Source of the DNA: Bin87 sp965207585
GTDB taxonomy: Bacteria > Chloroflexota > Dehalococcoidia > Lucifugimonadales > UBA3495
Assembly: GCA_965207585.1 (NCBI GenBank)
Contig: CBDBMT010000003.1
Span: 2,604,001-2,668,000, forward strand
Reading direction: 5' to 3'
Length of the DNA: 64,000 bases
The translations under genes and the position numbers were made by a program. The notes below the pieces were generated by a model. It ran no database searches and was not told the DNA's origin. It saw only the letters and a list, made by a program, of their open reading frames with translations. Numbering within the stretch: the stretch's first letter is position 1; each line of letters opens with the position of its first letter. Below are positions 10,009 through 18,346 of this stretch, piece by piece.

Positions 10009-11709
10009 CTACCGCTCCATGCGCTCCGGCGCGGACATGCCCATGAGCGTCAGCGTCCGCCGGAACACTACTTGCGCGGCGGCTACCAGCTTGAGCCGCG
10101 CCAGCGTCAGCTCGTTGTCCTCCGGATTGGCGGAGATGACCCGGCAGTTTTCATAAAAGTGATGGAACGCGGTCGCCAACTCCATCGCGTAGTGAGGCAG
10201 GTGGTGCGGCTCCAGATTTTCCGCCACCTGGACGATCAGCTCGGACAGCCGCAGCATCGTGCGTATCAACGCCAGCTCATTGGGGTGAGTCAGCAGCGAG
10301 ACGTCCCCAGCGGAGAAGTCGATGCCGCGCTCGGCGGCCAGGCTCAGGATGCTGGCGTTCCGGGCATGAGCGTACTGCACGTAGTACACCGGATTTTCTG
10401 ATGACTCGCGGGTGGCCAGCTCCAGGTCAAATTCCATCTGCGTTGACGCCGCGCGTGCCAGGAAAAAATACCGGCAGGCATCCATCCCAACCTCGTCCAC
10501 CAGCTCCCGCAGCGTGACGAAGTCTCCGGTCCGCTTCGAGGCGCGCACCGTTTCATCTCCGCGCTTGAGCGTCACCATCTGGGAGATCAACACGGTGAGA
10601 TTTTCCGGTTCCACGCCCAGCGCGGAAACCGCCGCCTTCATCCGAGGCACGTGCCCTTGGTGGTCCGCTCCCCAGATGTCGATCACCCGGTCGAATCCGC
10701 GCCCACTGAACTTGTTGTAGTGGTAGGCGATGTCCGAAGCGAAATAGGTGGGTTCTCCTGACGAACGCACCACCACATTGTCCCGCTCGTCCCCGAGGGC
10801 CGCGGAATTGAACCAGAGGGCTCCGCTACGCTCGGCGAGATGACCGCCTGCCCGCAGCAAGGCCATGGCCCGGTCGTAGTCGCTGGTGGGGGTCTCTTCA
10901 TTCTGGAACAGCCAGCGTTCGCTGAACCAGTTGTCGAAATTTACGCCGATGGCGTCCAGGTCATCTCGGATCAGCGCGACCATCTTCTCCCGGGCGATAT
11001 CGCCGATCCGGCGGATGGCTGCGGGCTCTGCAAGTTCCAGCAGGCCCGGCCCCTCGGTATCGATAATCTCCGCGGCGATGTCGGCGACGTAGTCGCCCTG
11101 GTAGCCGTTCTCCGGCATCAGGGCTTCTCGGCCCAGGGCCTGCTGGTAACGGGTCCAGACCGAGCGATAAAACGCCTCCATCTGGGAACCGGCATCGTTG
11201 ATGTAATACTCTCGGGTGACTTCATACCCGGCGGCCTGCATGGTGTTTGCCAGCGCGCTGCCCAGCACCGCCCCCCGGGTGTGTCCGACGTGCACCGGAC
11301 CCGTCGGGTTGACGCTCACGAATTCGACCATCACCTTCCGACCGGCTCCCGCTTCTACCGAGCCGAAACCGTCTCCGGCAACGATTACGGCCTCAACCTG
11401 CTGTTGCAGCCATTGGTCGCTGAGTTTGAAGTTGATGAACCCCGGCGGGGCCGGCTCGACGCTGGCGATCTCGGGACCCGGCTGGATCCGCTCCGCAATC
11501 AGCTGCGCCAGTTGCATCGGATTGGCCCGCGCCGCCCGCGCCAGTCGCAGGGGAAGGTTGGTGGCGAAATCCCCGTGCTCTGGATTATTCGGCCGTTCGA
11601 TTTCGATGTCCGCCGCGGTGTCTACGCTGATCACCCCGTCGCGATTGGCCTGCTCCAGAGCGGCGGCGACGATTGCGGCTACGGTGTCTTTCACTAGCAT
11701 GGCGGTCAT
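10009..11709 (-). CDS. argS: Arginyl-tRNA synthetase
   Basis: Charges tRNA-Arg with arginine. At 566 aa it is a normal class I ArgS. An N-terminal additional domain (residues 1-105) carries the typical NPEHGDFATN block. The catalytic HIGH motif is HVGH at residues 140-143 inside VNPTGPVHVGHTRGA, and the KMSKS equivalent appears as the ArgS-type variant RASKRTG. The C-terminal anticodon-binding helical bundle ends with TLMGMSAPERMER. Two ATGs (11709 and 11700) are possible; neither has a clear ribosome-binding site, and the upstream one is kept. Alone on its strand here. Confidence 0.96.
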   Translation of the reverse strand: MTAMLVKDTVAAIVAAALEQANRDGVISVDTAADIEIERPNNPEHGDFATNLPLRLARAARANPMQLAQLIAERIQPGPEIASVEPAPPGFINFKLSDQWLQQQVEAVIVAGDGFGSVEAGAGRKVMVEFVSVNPTGPVHVGHTRGAVLGSALANTMQAAGYEVTREYYINDAGSQMEAFYRSVWTRYQQALGREALMPENGYQGDYVADIAAEIIDTEGPGLLELAEPAAIRRIGDIAREKMVALIRDDLDAIGVNFDNWFSERWLFQNEETPTSDYDRAMALLRAGGHLAERSGALWFNSAALGDERDNVVVRSSGEPTYFASDIAYHYNKFSGRGFDRVIDIWGADHQGHVPRMKAAVSALGVEPENLTVLISQMVTLKRGDETVRASKRTGDFVTLRELVDEVGMDACRYFFLARAASTQMEFDLELATRESSENPVYYVQYAHARNASILSLAAERGIDFSAGDVSLLTHPNELALIRTMLRLSELIVQVAENLEPHHLPHYAMELATAFHHFYENCRVISANPEDNELTLARLKLVAAAQVVFRRTLTLMGMSAPERMER

Positions 11710-11740
11710 CCAATTGGGGAAGGATTGCGTTGGGCTTTAC

Positions 11741-11749
11741 ATGGTAGCA
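11741..11749 (-). promoter_or_regulatory. Extended -10 element upstream of argS
   Basis: Minus strand TGC followed by TACCAT, about 32 nt before the argS ATG. It has the TGC-TA form seen upstream of pgi, hisF, metG, rpsF and the luciferase-like gene. No recognisable -35. Confidence 0.35.
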
Positions 11750-11826
11750 TCCGAGCGTATTTCGCGCCCCGACGGCTGTAACTCAGGCCCGGTCCCAAAC
11801 CCGAAGCGCCTCCGTGGGGTCAGTGG

Positions 11827-12228
11827 CTATCCTTCAGCGATCTGGAATGGGTAGCCCAACGCGCTGGCGGCGGCAATGTTGGCGGTCATGTACCCCTCCG
11901 CGCTGCGGGACATGCCGTTCTCACCACGCATCTCGTTGCCTTTGCCCGCCAGCGTTGCGGCCTTGTCAGCGATGTCCGTCACCCCGAACGCCAGGTGATA
12001 CGGACCAGGTCCGAAGGTTTTCAGGTATTCACCCATGGCCGAATCCGGATCCAGCGGCTCGGTGAACTCAACATTGGTCTGGCCCACCTTGTAGACGGCG
12101 TTTTTCATGCCCCGCGCCGGAAACACTTCGATCTTCACCGGCGCGATGCCGAAGTTCTCCTCGATATACGCGGCCATTGCGTCGGCGTCGTGGACAAGGA
12201 TTCGGACGTGATGTATAAACTCGAACAT
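11827..12228 (-). CDS. VOC (glyoxalase-fold) protein, methylmalonyl-CoA epimerase-like
   Basis: A 133-aa vicinal-oxygen-chelate protein. Metal-ligand-type residues are visible in FEFIHHVRILV (His near residue 5), in TNVEFTEPL and in GPYHLAFGVTDI (His near 89), in the order expected for two beta-alpha-beta-beta-beta units. This layout and length resemble methylmalonyl-CoA/ethylmalonyl-CoA epimerases, but no mutase or carboxylase genes lie nearby, so only the fold is certain. The start is set at 12228 because GGAGA lies a few bases upstream of this ATG; the longer frame to 12336 runs under the divergent neighbouring gene. It is divergent from the S51-like peptidase. Confidence 0.8.
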   Translation of the reverse strand: MFEFIHHVRILVHDADAMAAYIEENFGIAPVKIEVFPARGMKNAVYKVGQTNVEFTEPLDPDSAMGEYLKTFGPGPYHLAFGVTDIADKAATLAGKGNEMRGENGMSRSAEGYMTANIAAASALGYPFQIAEG

Positions 12229-12277
12229 CGTCGGTTCTCCTGGGCGTGAATTGAACTGGAAAAGGAGGCGCGAAAAG

Positions 12278-12988
12278 GTGGCTAAGCGGATCCTGCTGGT
12301 CGGAGGTGACGAGTTCCGGGCATCCTGCGCCGGCATGGATCGTCACGTGCTTGAGGCTACCGGAGAGGCGAACCCCCGCGTCGCCATCGTACCAACGGCC
12401 GCCGCCTTTGAGAACCCCGGCCTCGCCGCCAGCAACGGCGTGCGCCACTTCGCCGGCCTCGGCGCGTCCGCGTACGGACTGGACGTAGTGCGCCGCGAGG
12501 ACGCTGAGAACCCCCGCGTGGTGGCCCAACTGGACGGCGCCCACGTCATCTATTTCACCGGGGGCAGTCCCGAGCACCTGCATTCCGTACTAGCGGGGTC
12601 ACCCCTGTTCGACGCAGTCAAATCAGCCTGTGATGCCGGCGCGATATGGGCCGGCTCCAGCGCCGGTGCCATGGTATTGGGTTCGGTGATGCGCCGTCCG
12701 TCTTCCGGCTCGCCCGTATCCCAGGCGTTGGACGTCGTGCCCAACGTTATGGTCCTGCCCCACCACGAGCGCAGCGACCCAAACGCTGTTATCGAGCAGC
12801 TGTCCGGCTCAGCAACTTTCGGGCTGACGGTTTTGGGCATCGATGGCGGTTCCGGAGTGCTCCTCGATCCCGACGGCGCAACCGCCTTGGGATCCGGCAA
12901 CGTCACTGTCTACCGGTCCGGCCGGTGGCGTCGTTACTCTGCCGGAGAGGCGGTTCCCGGTTTGACGGTCAACGGCCCGGCTGCCTAG
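12278..12988 (+). CDS. Peptidase S51 / cyanophycinase-like protein
   Basis: A 236-aa class-I-glutamine-amidotransferase-fold protein. The N-terminal strand KRILLVGG, the GSP turn in YFTGGSPEHL and the nucleophile elbow WAGSSAGAM (Ser near residue 126 in GSSAG) match cyanophycinase and dipeptidase E relatives. It begins at GTG 12278 because AAAGGAGG lies 9 nt upstream; the frame can be extended only to a TTG at 12251 that precedes this Shine-Dalgarno. Cyanophycin degradation is one option, but no cyanophycin synthetase is visible, so a general exopeptidase is equally likely. Its stop overlaps that of the convergent hisIE by about 3 bp. Confidence 0.83.
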   Translation: MAKRILLVGGDEFRASCAGMDRHVLEATGEANPRVAIVPTAAAFENPGLAASNGVRHFAGLGASAYGLDVVRREDAENPRVVAQLDGAHVIYFTGGSPEHLHSVLAGSPLFDAVKSACDAGAIWAGSSAGAMVLGSVMRRPSSGSPVSQALDVVPNVMVLPHHERSDPNAVIEQLSGSATFGLTVLGIDGGSGVLLDPDGATALGSGNVTVYRSGRWRRYSAGEAVPGLTVNGPAA

Positions 12989-13608
12989 CCCCGTCGGGAT
13001 CGAAGCTCCTCCCACACCGCGTTCGGCGACACGCCGGCGGACGCCATCAGCGTCAACGTGTGGTACAGCAGGTCCGCGATTTCCGCGGGCAAGCTGTCCG
13101 TCTCCCCGGTGGCCGCTGCCAGGGCGGTCTCGCCGGCTTCCTCGATCACCTTCTGACCCACCCGACTGGTTCCTTCGGCGAGTAATTTGGCGGTGTAGCT
13201 GCCATCGGGCATTTCACGCTGCCGGTCCTTGATGACGGCGAACAGCTCGTCCAGAATGCGCGGCCCACCGTCGGAGCTGGCGTAGTCCTCCGGCAGGTCG
13301 TCCATCTTCGTGTAAAAACACGAGACTTCCCCAGTGTGACAGGCCGGGCCGTCGGGCTCCACCTTGAGCAGGATGGTATCGGCGTCGCAATCAACGTACC
13401 ACTCGCGCAGGTTGAGGTAGTTGCCGGACACCTCGCCCTTGTGCCACAGATCTTCCTGGCTGCGGCTGTAGAACCACACTTGGGTGCCTTCCACCGTCCG
13501 CTTGAGCGAGCCTGGGTTCATGTACCCCAGCATCAGCACCTGGCCGGTGTTGATGTCCTGCGCGATTGCGGGTACTAACCCTTTGTCGTCCAGTTTCACT
13601 TCGCTCAT
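12985..13608 (-). CDS. hisI: Bifunctional phosphoribosyl-AMP cyclohydrolase / phosphoribosyl-ATP pyrophosphatase
   Basis: Catalyses steps 2 and 3 of histidine biosynthesis. The N-terminal HisI domain (about 1-115) shows VLMLGYMN, WYVDCDADTILLKV and the metal-binding CHTGEVSCFY; the C-terminal HisE domain (about 120-207) shows KVIEEAGETALAA and ADLLYHTLTL. Total 207 aa is normal for the HisIE fusion. The start is ATG 13608 with GGAGG spaced 5 nt; upstream in-frame ATGs at 13611 and 13647 fit less well. It follows hisF and a HAD phosphatase in the same orientation with gaps of about 22-30 bp, suggesting one operon. Confidence 0.95.
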   Translation of the reverse strand: MSEVKLDDKGLVPAIAQDINTGQVLMLGYMNPGSLKRTVEGTQVWFYSRSQEDLWHKGEVSGNYLNLREWYVDCDADTILLKVEPDGPACHTGEVSCFYTKMDDLPEDYASSDGGPRILDELFAVIKDRQREMPDGSYTAKLLAEGTSRVGQKVIEEAGETALAAATGETDSLPAEIADLLYHTLTLMASAGVSPNAVWEELRSRRG

Positions 13609-13630
13609 CATGTCCTCCGTCGGGTAGCCC

Positions 13631-14332
13631 CTATCCCAGATTGGCAAGGACGGCAGGCAGTTCCAGCAGGTCGCGGATTTCCGCGTCCGGAGTGGGCAGG
13701 TCCGGGTTCGCCGGGCTTTCGGCGCGGTTGATCCAGATGGCGGTCATGCCCGCCGTTCGCGACCCCAACACGTCCTCGAACTGGCGGTCGCCCACGTAGG
13801 CGCACTCCGATGGTTGCACACCGAGTTGGTTCACCACCGCGTCGAAAAGTCGCCGGTCGGGCTTGTAGCACCGCAACGCTTCCGACGATATGACCGCCCC
13901 CATGCTCACGGGGATCCGCGCCACCACCGGATTGAGGTACGCATCGTCGGCGTTGGAAATCACCGCCAGCCGGTGGGATTCTCCCAGGACTGAAAGCGCT
14001 TCAACCGCCTCAGGGTAAAGTGGCCGGGTCCCCAGGTCGTCAATCGATTTCTGCGAGGCGGACCTGGCGTCGCCTTTCAGGTTCAATTCGTCGAACGCCG
14101 CAGCGAAAGCGTCTGCCCAACCGTCCAGGTAGGAAATAAACGGCGCGCCCGGCGCGGTCCGCCGGTCCCGGAAGTTGCCGGCTCCATAATCCCAGGCGTG
14201 CCGCAGTTTTTCCGGGGTGGTGTCCAAGTGCTGCTCCTGGATGATCGCCTCGAAGGTCTGACGCCACAGGTCGGTTCCGTCCTGCGCTATCGTGTTGAAC
14301 ATGTCGAAAATTATGGTGGTGATAGCGCTCAT
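13631..14332 (-). CDS. HAD-superfamily hydrolase inside the his operon
   Basis: A 233-aa haloacid-dehalogenase-type phosphatase. Motif I is FDMFNT (nucleophile Asp near residue 10, with Phe at the usual second-Asp position, as in haloacid-dehalogenase-type members), motif II is VISNADD, motif III contains YKPDRRLF and motif IV YVGDRQFEDVLGS. A four-helix cap lies between motifs I and II. AAGGA lies just upstream of the ATG. It is placed between hisF and hisIE, which raises the possibility that it supplies histidinol-phosphatase activity; that is inference from position only. Other HAD roles (phosphoglycolate or sugar phosphatase, dehalogenase) are possible. Confidence 0.88.
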   Translation of the reverse strand: MSAITTIIFDMFNTIAQDGTDLWRQTFEAIIQEQHLDTTPEKLRHAWDYGAGNFRDRRTAPGAPFISYLDGWADAFAAAFDELNLKGDARSASQKSIDDLGTRPLYPEAVEALSVLGESHRLAVISNADDAYLNPVVARIPVSMGAVISSEALRCYKPDRRLFDAVVNQLGVQPSECAYVGDRQFEDVLGSRTAGMTAIWINRAESPANPDLPTPDAEIRDLLELPAVLANLG

Positions 14333-14362
14333 CAGGTTCCTTGCGCAGTGTGCCGTGCGGAG

Positions 14363-15172
14363 TCAGATTCTCATGGGAACGCCGCAGGCGGCCAGGTACT
14401 CCTTGGCCTGGGCGATTGAGTAAGTGCCGAAGTGGAAGATGCTGGCCGCCAGCACCGCGTCGGCTTCCCCGTCGGTGAAGGCGTCGTGCAGGTGCTCCAG
14501 GGTGCCGGCGCCTCCGCTGGCGATCACCGGAACCGGAACCGCGCGGGATATGGCGCGGGTCAACGGCAGGTCGTATCCGCCCTGTTGGCCGTCCTCGTCC
14601 ATGCTGGTCAGCAGGATTTCGCCGGAGCCCAGCGCAACCGTCCGCTGCGCCCATTTCACGGCATCCAGGCCGGTCGGATTTCGTCCGCCGTGGGTGAAGA
14701 CCTGCCACCCGGAGTCGGCGTCAACCGCCAGAGAAGGATCGCGTGGCGCCGGGAATTCTTCGCCCGGCGCGACGCGGCGGGCATCTATGGCGGTGACGAT
14801 GCACTGGCTGCCGAACTGCGCCGCGCCCTCGGATACCAACTCGGGAGTGTTGATCGCCGCAGTATTGACCGAGACCTTGTCAGCGCCGGCGTTCAGCATG
14901 CGGCGCACATCTTCAATCGACCGGATGCCTCCGCCTACGGTCAGCGGTATGAACACCTGCTCGGACACGCTCCGGACGACATCCACCATCGTGTCGCGGG
15001 AATCGCTGCTGGCGGTGATGTCCAGGAAGACCAGTTCGTCCGCGCCTTCCTCATCGTAGCGTGCCGCCAGTTCCGCCGGGTCGCCGGCGTCTCGCAGGTT
15101 CACGAAACTGGTACCTTTAACGACGCGGCCGGCGTCGACGTCCAAGCAGGGTATGATGCGGCGGGTCAGCAA
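14363..15172 (-). CDS. hisF: Imidazole glycerol phosphate synthase, cyclase subunit
   Basis: Joins with HisH to convert PRFAR and ammonia into imidazole glycerol phosphate and AICAR. The (beta/alpha)8 barrel shows RRIIPCLDVDAGRVVKG at the N-terminus, the phosphate-binding LTVGGGIRS, VSVNTAAI, VTAIDARR, GEILLTSMDEDG and VIASGGAG. The frame extends upstream to ATG 15280, but a promoter-like TGCTATACT lies at 15209-15217, inside that extension, and HisF proteins begin right before RRIIPCLDV. TTG 15172 (269 aa) is therefore chosen, although no clear ribosome-binding site precedes it. First gene of hisF-HAD-hisIE. Confidence 0.93.
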   Translation of the reverse strand: MLTRRIIPCLDVDAGRVVKGTSFVNLRDAGDPAELAARYDEEGADELVFLDITASSDSRDTMVDVVRSVSEQVFIPLTVGGGIRSIEDVRRMLNAGADKVSVNTAAINTPELVSEGAAQFGSQCIVTAIDARRVAPGEEFPAPRDPSLAVDADSGWQVFTHGGRNPTGLDAVKWAQRTVALGSGEILLTSMDEDGQQGGYDLPLTRAISRAVPVPVIASGGAGTLEHLHDAFTDGEADAVLAASIFHFGTYSIAQAKEYLAACGVPMRI

Positions 15173-15208
15173 AGCGGGCGCAAGCGTTTCGTTCCGTGTG
15201 GCGCGGAT

Positions 15209-15217
15209 AGTATAGCA
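15209..15217 (-). promoter_or_regulatory. Extended -10 promoter of the hisF operon
   Basis: Minus strand TGC-TATACT, which would give a leader of about 25-30 nt to TTG 15172. The -35 position reads TCGGTA (3 of 6). It overlaps the reading frame upstream of hisF, which is why the upstream ATG was rejected. Confidence 0.5.
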
Positions 15218-15258
15218 TCCGGCGTTCGAATTACCGATGACATCGGCGCAAAACCTTG

Positions 15259-15287
15259 TTGCCCGGCACTGAACGGACATCTATCAT
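15259..15287 (+). promoter_or_regulatory. Promoter of the HbpS/GlcG-like gene
   Basis: TTGCCC (15259-15264), 17-bp spacer, TATCAT (15282-15287), followed 48 nt later by the ATG with AGGAGG directly upstream. Confidence 0.6.
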
Positions 15288-15335
15288 GTTGCACTGATTA
15301 CCGGCCTCAGGCCGATTGCACACAGGAGGCAAAAC

Positions 15336-15731
15336 ATGGCATTGACACTCGCGGACAGCAACCGGATTATGGCGGCGGCCATCGCCCAGGCCAACGAGTT
15401 GAACATCAAGATCAGCGTGGCCGTTGTCGACTCTGGTGGCCGACTTATCGGCCTGCAACGCATGGACGGGGCCATCTGGGCATCGGCCTACGGCTGCCAG
15501 GGCAAGGCGGTGGCGTCGGCTGCCTTCGGGCGACCCAGCGGCGAGATGCAGGACCGGGCCACCGCCCCCACGCCGGCCGGCATCCGGGAGCGGTCCGGCT
15601 CGGAGATGATCTTCGGCCAGGGCGCGGTGCCCATCGTGCAGGACGGCGCAGTGGTCGGCGCCTGCGGTGTCGGCGGCGGCACCAGCGAGGAAGACGAGCA
15701 GTGCGCTTCAGCAGGAGCGGGAGCCCTGTAA
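15336..15731 (+). CDS. HbpS/GlcG family protein
   Basis: A 131-aa single-domain protein of the GlcG/HbpS (Haem_degrading, formerly DUF336) family. The hallmarks are ISVAVVDSGGRLIGLQRMDGA, a KAVASAAFGRPS helix, and the glycine-rich VVGACGVGGG near the C-terminus. Family members bind haem or corrinoids or sit beside diol and glycolate utilisation genes as accessory subunits, so the biochemical role here is not defined. AGGAGG lies 9 nt upstream. It is a single gene with its own promoter and a strong terminator. Confidence 0.88.
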   Translation: MALTLADSNRIMAAAIAQANELNIKISVAVVDSGGRLIGLQRMDGAIWASAYGCQGKAVASAAFGRPSGEMQDRATAPTPAGIRERSGSEMIFGQGAVPIVQDGAVVGACGVGGGTSEEDEQCASAGAGAL

Positions 15732-15757
15732 CCACCACATGCCGGTGAAACCGGGAT

Positions 15758-15810
15758 CCGCCTGTGGTCAGGGCCTCCGCGAAAGATGCTCGGAACCACA
15801 GGCGGTTTTT
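15758..15810 (+). terminator. Rho-independent terminator after the HbpS/GlcG gene
   Basis: 11-bp perfect stem CCGCCTGTGGT / ACCACAGGCGG separated by 26 nt and followed directly by TTTTT (15806-15810). Confidence 0.8.
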
Positions 15811-15818
15811 CGTGTCGG

Positions 15819-16535
15819 TCAGGGCGCCAGCGCCAGAACCGACGCCGGGCTCCCGCTTCCGTCCACCAGAGGCAACCTGCCGATCACCAGCGTTGCACCG
15901 GTGGCTGGCAACTGGTCCAGGTTGTTCAGGCATTCCAACACCAGGGCGCCCTTTGCTAATGCCGTTCGGGTGGCCGTCAGGCCCGTGTCCGTTCCAGCAT
16001 CAACGCCGTGCGTGTCGATGCCGATGCCGGCCGCGCCTCGCTCGTCCAACAGGCACGCCACCGCCTCGGAGGTGAACCCGGGGGTGTGCATCAGACCGTC
16101 GACGCCCAGGTTGATGAACCTTTCCGGCTCGCACCAATAGCGCCCCCACCCGGTCAGCAGCAAGACAATCGACCCTGCCGCGATTTTGCCGTGCTCCCGC
16201 TCCCACTCCTCTAAATCGTTCACCGTCAGCACGTAGTCCGGATCCATACTGGCGCTGCTGCGTGCATCGATCACCGCGGCCGGCGCGATCAGGGTCTCGG
16301 GCGGGAGGCTATCCGGTCCGGGGCCCTGATCAAAAAGCGCTGATGGCGTCGAGATGTGGGTGCCGCTGTGCTCCCCCATGCTGAACCGCCGCAGTAAATA
16401 ACCTTCAGCCGGGATGCTGGCCATCGTCTCGAACTGCACTGGCGGGTCTCCGGGCCAGAGGGGAATGCCGGGCTTGATCGGGTGCGTCAGGTCCACCACC
16501 CGGCGAAAGGCGACCACCCTCTCCGGTTGTTCCAT
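15819..16535 (-). CDS. Cyclase family protein (kynurenine-formamidase-like hydrolase)
   Basis: A 238-aa metal-dependent hydrolase of the PF04199 cyclase fold. It begins with the typical VVDLTHPIKPGIPLWPG, carries the metal site GEHSGTHISTP (His near 56 and 60; the usual Asp of HxGTHxDxP is Ser here) and ends with the GIDTHGVDAG segment containing a further ligand. Relatives include KynB kynurenine formamidase and isatin hydrolase. The Asp-to-Ser change in the signature makes a classic KynB role uncertain. No tryptophan-degradation genes lie near. It is followed downstream by the HbpS/GlcG gene, which is convergent. Confidence 0.85.
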   Translation of the reverse strand: MEQPERVVAFRRVVDLTHPIKPGIPLWPGDPPVQFETMASIPAEGYLLRRFSMGEHSGTHISTPSALFDQGPGPDSLPPETLIAPAAVIDARSSASMDPDYVLTVNDLEEWEREHGKIAAGSIVLLLTGWGRYWCEPERFINLGVDGLMHTPGFTSEAVACLLDERGAAGIGIDTHGVDAGTDTGLTATRTALAKGALVLECLNNLDQLPATGATLVIGRLPLVDGSGSPASVLALAP

Positions 16536-16551
16536 GGTGGTAAACGGGGGC

Positions 16552-16860
16552 TCAGGCGGCCGCTTGCAGCGTGTTACGAGCCGGCAACGTGCCGGCGTTC
16601 TGCATCTCGGCCGGGATCATGCTTTCCATGTTAGTCACGTGCTTGTCGACCCAGAGCATCGCATCAGGAAAGCTGCGGGTGGCGCCCAGTTCGGTCAGCT
16701 GACCGAACTCGTTGCGGCCGTAGATCACGTAGCAAATCGACGGAACCTCACCGTGGATCAGGTAACCCCGGTAGGATATGCGCCGGCCGCCGGCCGGGAT
16801 GCGTGAGGTGGCTACGGCGTGGTTCTCGTTGAGGACGCTGTTGCGGATGTCGGTGCTCAT
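16552..16860 (-). CDS. Small protein of unknown function
   Basis: A 102-aa soluble protein with no family I recognise. The central part (RISYRGYLIHGEVPSICYVIYG, residues 27-48) is beta-rich and aromatic, followed by a helix (SFPDAMLWVDKHVTNMESM). The ATG has GGAG 6 nt upstream and a TTGACA-type promoter with an operator-like palindrome over its -10, so expression looks real and regulated. It lies 16 bp upstream of the cyclase family gene on the same strand and could be co-transcribed with it. Confidence 0.6.
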   Translation of the reverse strand: MSTDIRNSVLNENHAVATSRIPAGGRRISYRGYLIHGEVPSICYVIYGRNEFGQLTELGATRSFPDAMLWVDKHVTNMESMIPAEMQNAGTLPARNTLQAAA

Positions 16861-16899
16861 TTCAGCTCCTGTCGCGCTGTTAGCAGCGCATTTGTGTTG

Positions 16900-16934
16900 A
16901 GCACATGTTCTAACAAACGCCTGTTCTGTGTCAA
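16900..16934 (-). promoter_or_regulatory. Promoter and operator-like palindrome of the 102-aa gene
   Basis: Minus strand TTGACA (16929-16934), 16 bp, TAGAAC (16907-16912). The -10 overlaps the near-palindrome AGCACATGTTCT (16900-16911; 10 of 12 positions symmetric), similar in form to Gram-positive LexA boxes (GAAC-N4-GTTC) but not a full match. Confidence 0.45.
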
Positions 16935-16992
16935 CGACCCGGGTGTCGGATTTTCGGATGTTTGTTCCGATTTGTCCGGCCAGCCCTGACGC

Positions 16993-17016
16993 AAAAGGCC
17001 GGCGCTGCTGCCGGCC
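16993..17016 (-). terminator. Rho-independent terminator of hisS
   Basis: Stem GGCCGGC / GCCGGCC with a 6-nt loop (16997-17016); on the minus strand it is followed by TTTT. It lies about 22 nt after the hisS stop. Confidence 0.8.
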
Positions 17017-17038
17017 CCTGTGCCCGCAAGGCTACGCG

Positions 17039-18298
17039 CTATTCCCCGTTGGCCCGCTGGAGGAACTGCTCGACAGGAACCGCTTCCTGACTTGAGGTCT
17101 GCAAGTCCCGGACCACTACGGTTCCGTCTCGTACCTCGTCTTCGCCGATGATCAACGCGGCGGCTACGCCCAGCGCGTTGGCCTGCCGCATCTGGCCCCG
17201 CAGCGCCCGCCCTCCGTTGGCTAGAATCGCTCCGATCCCGGCGTTGCGCATCCGGCTGGCCAGTCGAACGCCCTCGACGCGGGCGTCCTCACCGATTGTC
17301 GCGATCAGGTAGCGCGGGGACGGTTCATCGGGAACGGGTATCTCGTCCCGACGCAGGTTGAGCGCCAGCCGTTCGATCCCACTCCCGAAACCGATCCCGG
17401 GCGTGGGCCTCCCGCCCAACTGCTCAATCAGCCCGTCGTAGCGCCCGCCGCCGAGGATGGTGGACTGCGCTCCCTCGACCGCTGGCTGGATTTCGAACAC
17501 GGTGCGGGTGTAGTAGTCCAGACCCCGAACCAGGCGGTGGTCCACTCGGTTGGGTATCCCGGCCGCGTCCAGGTAGGAACGCACTCGGTCCCAGTGGGTC
17601 TGGCACTCCGCGCACAGGCATTCCACTGACTTCGGGGCCTCCTCGCCCAGCGCGCGGCAAGTTTCGACTTTGCAGTCCAGGAGCCTCAAGGGATTGCGCT
17701 CCAGCCGCTGCCGGCAGTCCGGGCACAGGTTCGCGGTCTGCCTTTGGTAATAGGATTTCAGCGCGGCGATGTATTCCGGGCGGCACTGCCCGTCGCCGAT
17801 GCTGTTGGTCAGCAGGGTGATGTCGGAGAGGCCGATGTCGTGCATGAACGTCCAAGCCAGCTCGATCACCTCCGCGTCCACCGACGGGTCGCCGTCGCCG
17901 ATGGCCTCCACGCCGAACTGGTGGTGCTGCCGGAACCTGCCGGCCTGGGGCCGCTCATAGCGGAACACCGGGCATAGGTAGTACATGCGAACGGGCTGCG
18001 CCTGGTTGTGCATCCCGTGTTCCAGGTAAGCACGGCACACCGGCGCAGTACCCTCCGCCCGCAGGGTAAGATGGTCGCCGCCCCGGTCCTCGAAGACGTA
18101 CATCTCCTTTTCGACGATGTCCGTACCCTCGCCTACGCCACGCACGAAGAGACGTGCATCCTCAAACATCGGGCTGTCGATCCTGCCATAGCCGAACCGG
18201 CGGGCCACGTCGGTGGCGTGGGACTCGATGTAGCGCCAGTATTTTTGCTCTGTAGGCAGGCGGTCGGCGGTACCCCGCGGGGCTTGGAAGGTGGGCAT
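17039..18298 (-). CDS. hisS: Histidyl-tRNA synthetase
   Basis: Charges tRNA-His. The 419-aa class II synthetase has GTADRLPTEQKYWRYIE at the N-terminus, motif 2 FRYERPQAGRFRQHHQFG, the histidine-binding loop RGLDYYTRTVFEI and motif 3 in GIGFGSGIERLAL. A short Cys-rich insertion (CPDC...C...CLCAEC) lies between motif 2 and the histidine loop, as in many bacterial HisRS. The C-terminal anticodon domain (about 320-419) starts at PRYLIATIGE. It ends at a clear terminator. The his biosynthesis genes are 3 kb downstream but not in the same transcript. Confidence 0.96.
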   Translation of the reverse strand: MPTFQAPRGTADRLPTEQKYWRYIESHATDVARRFGYGRIDSPMFEDARLFVRGVGEGTDIVEKEMYVFEDRGGDHLTLRAEGTAPVCRAYLEHGMHNQAQPVRMYYLCPVFRYERPQAGRFRQHHQFGVEAIGDGDPSVDAEVIELAWTFMHDIGLSDITLLTNSIGDGQCRPEYIAALKSYYQRQTANLCPDCRQRLERNPLRLLDCKVETCRALGEEAPKSVECLCAECQTHWDRVRSYLDAAGIPNRVDHRLVRGLDYYTRTVFEIQPAVEGAQSTILGGGRYDGLIEQLGGRPTPGIGFGSGIERLALNLRRDEIPVPDEPSPRYLIATIGEDARVEGVRLASRMRNAGIGAILANGGRALRGQMRQANALGVAAALIIGEDEVRDGTVVVRDLQTSSQEAVPVEQFLQRANGE

Positions 18299-18346
18299 GG
18301 CGTAATCAGCGCTCCATCGTTGTCGCTTGTTAATTTGCCGGCTGTA

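Noticed and set aside
15173..15280. Upstream ATG start for hisF
   Set aside because: The extra 36 residues have no HisF match and cover a TGCTATACT promoter element.
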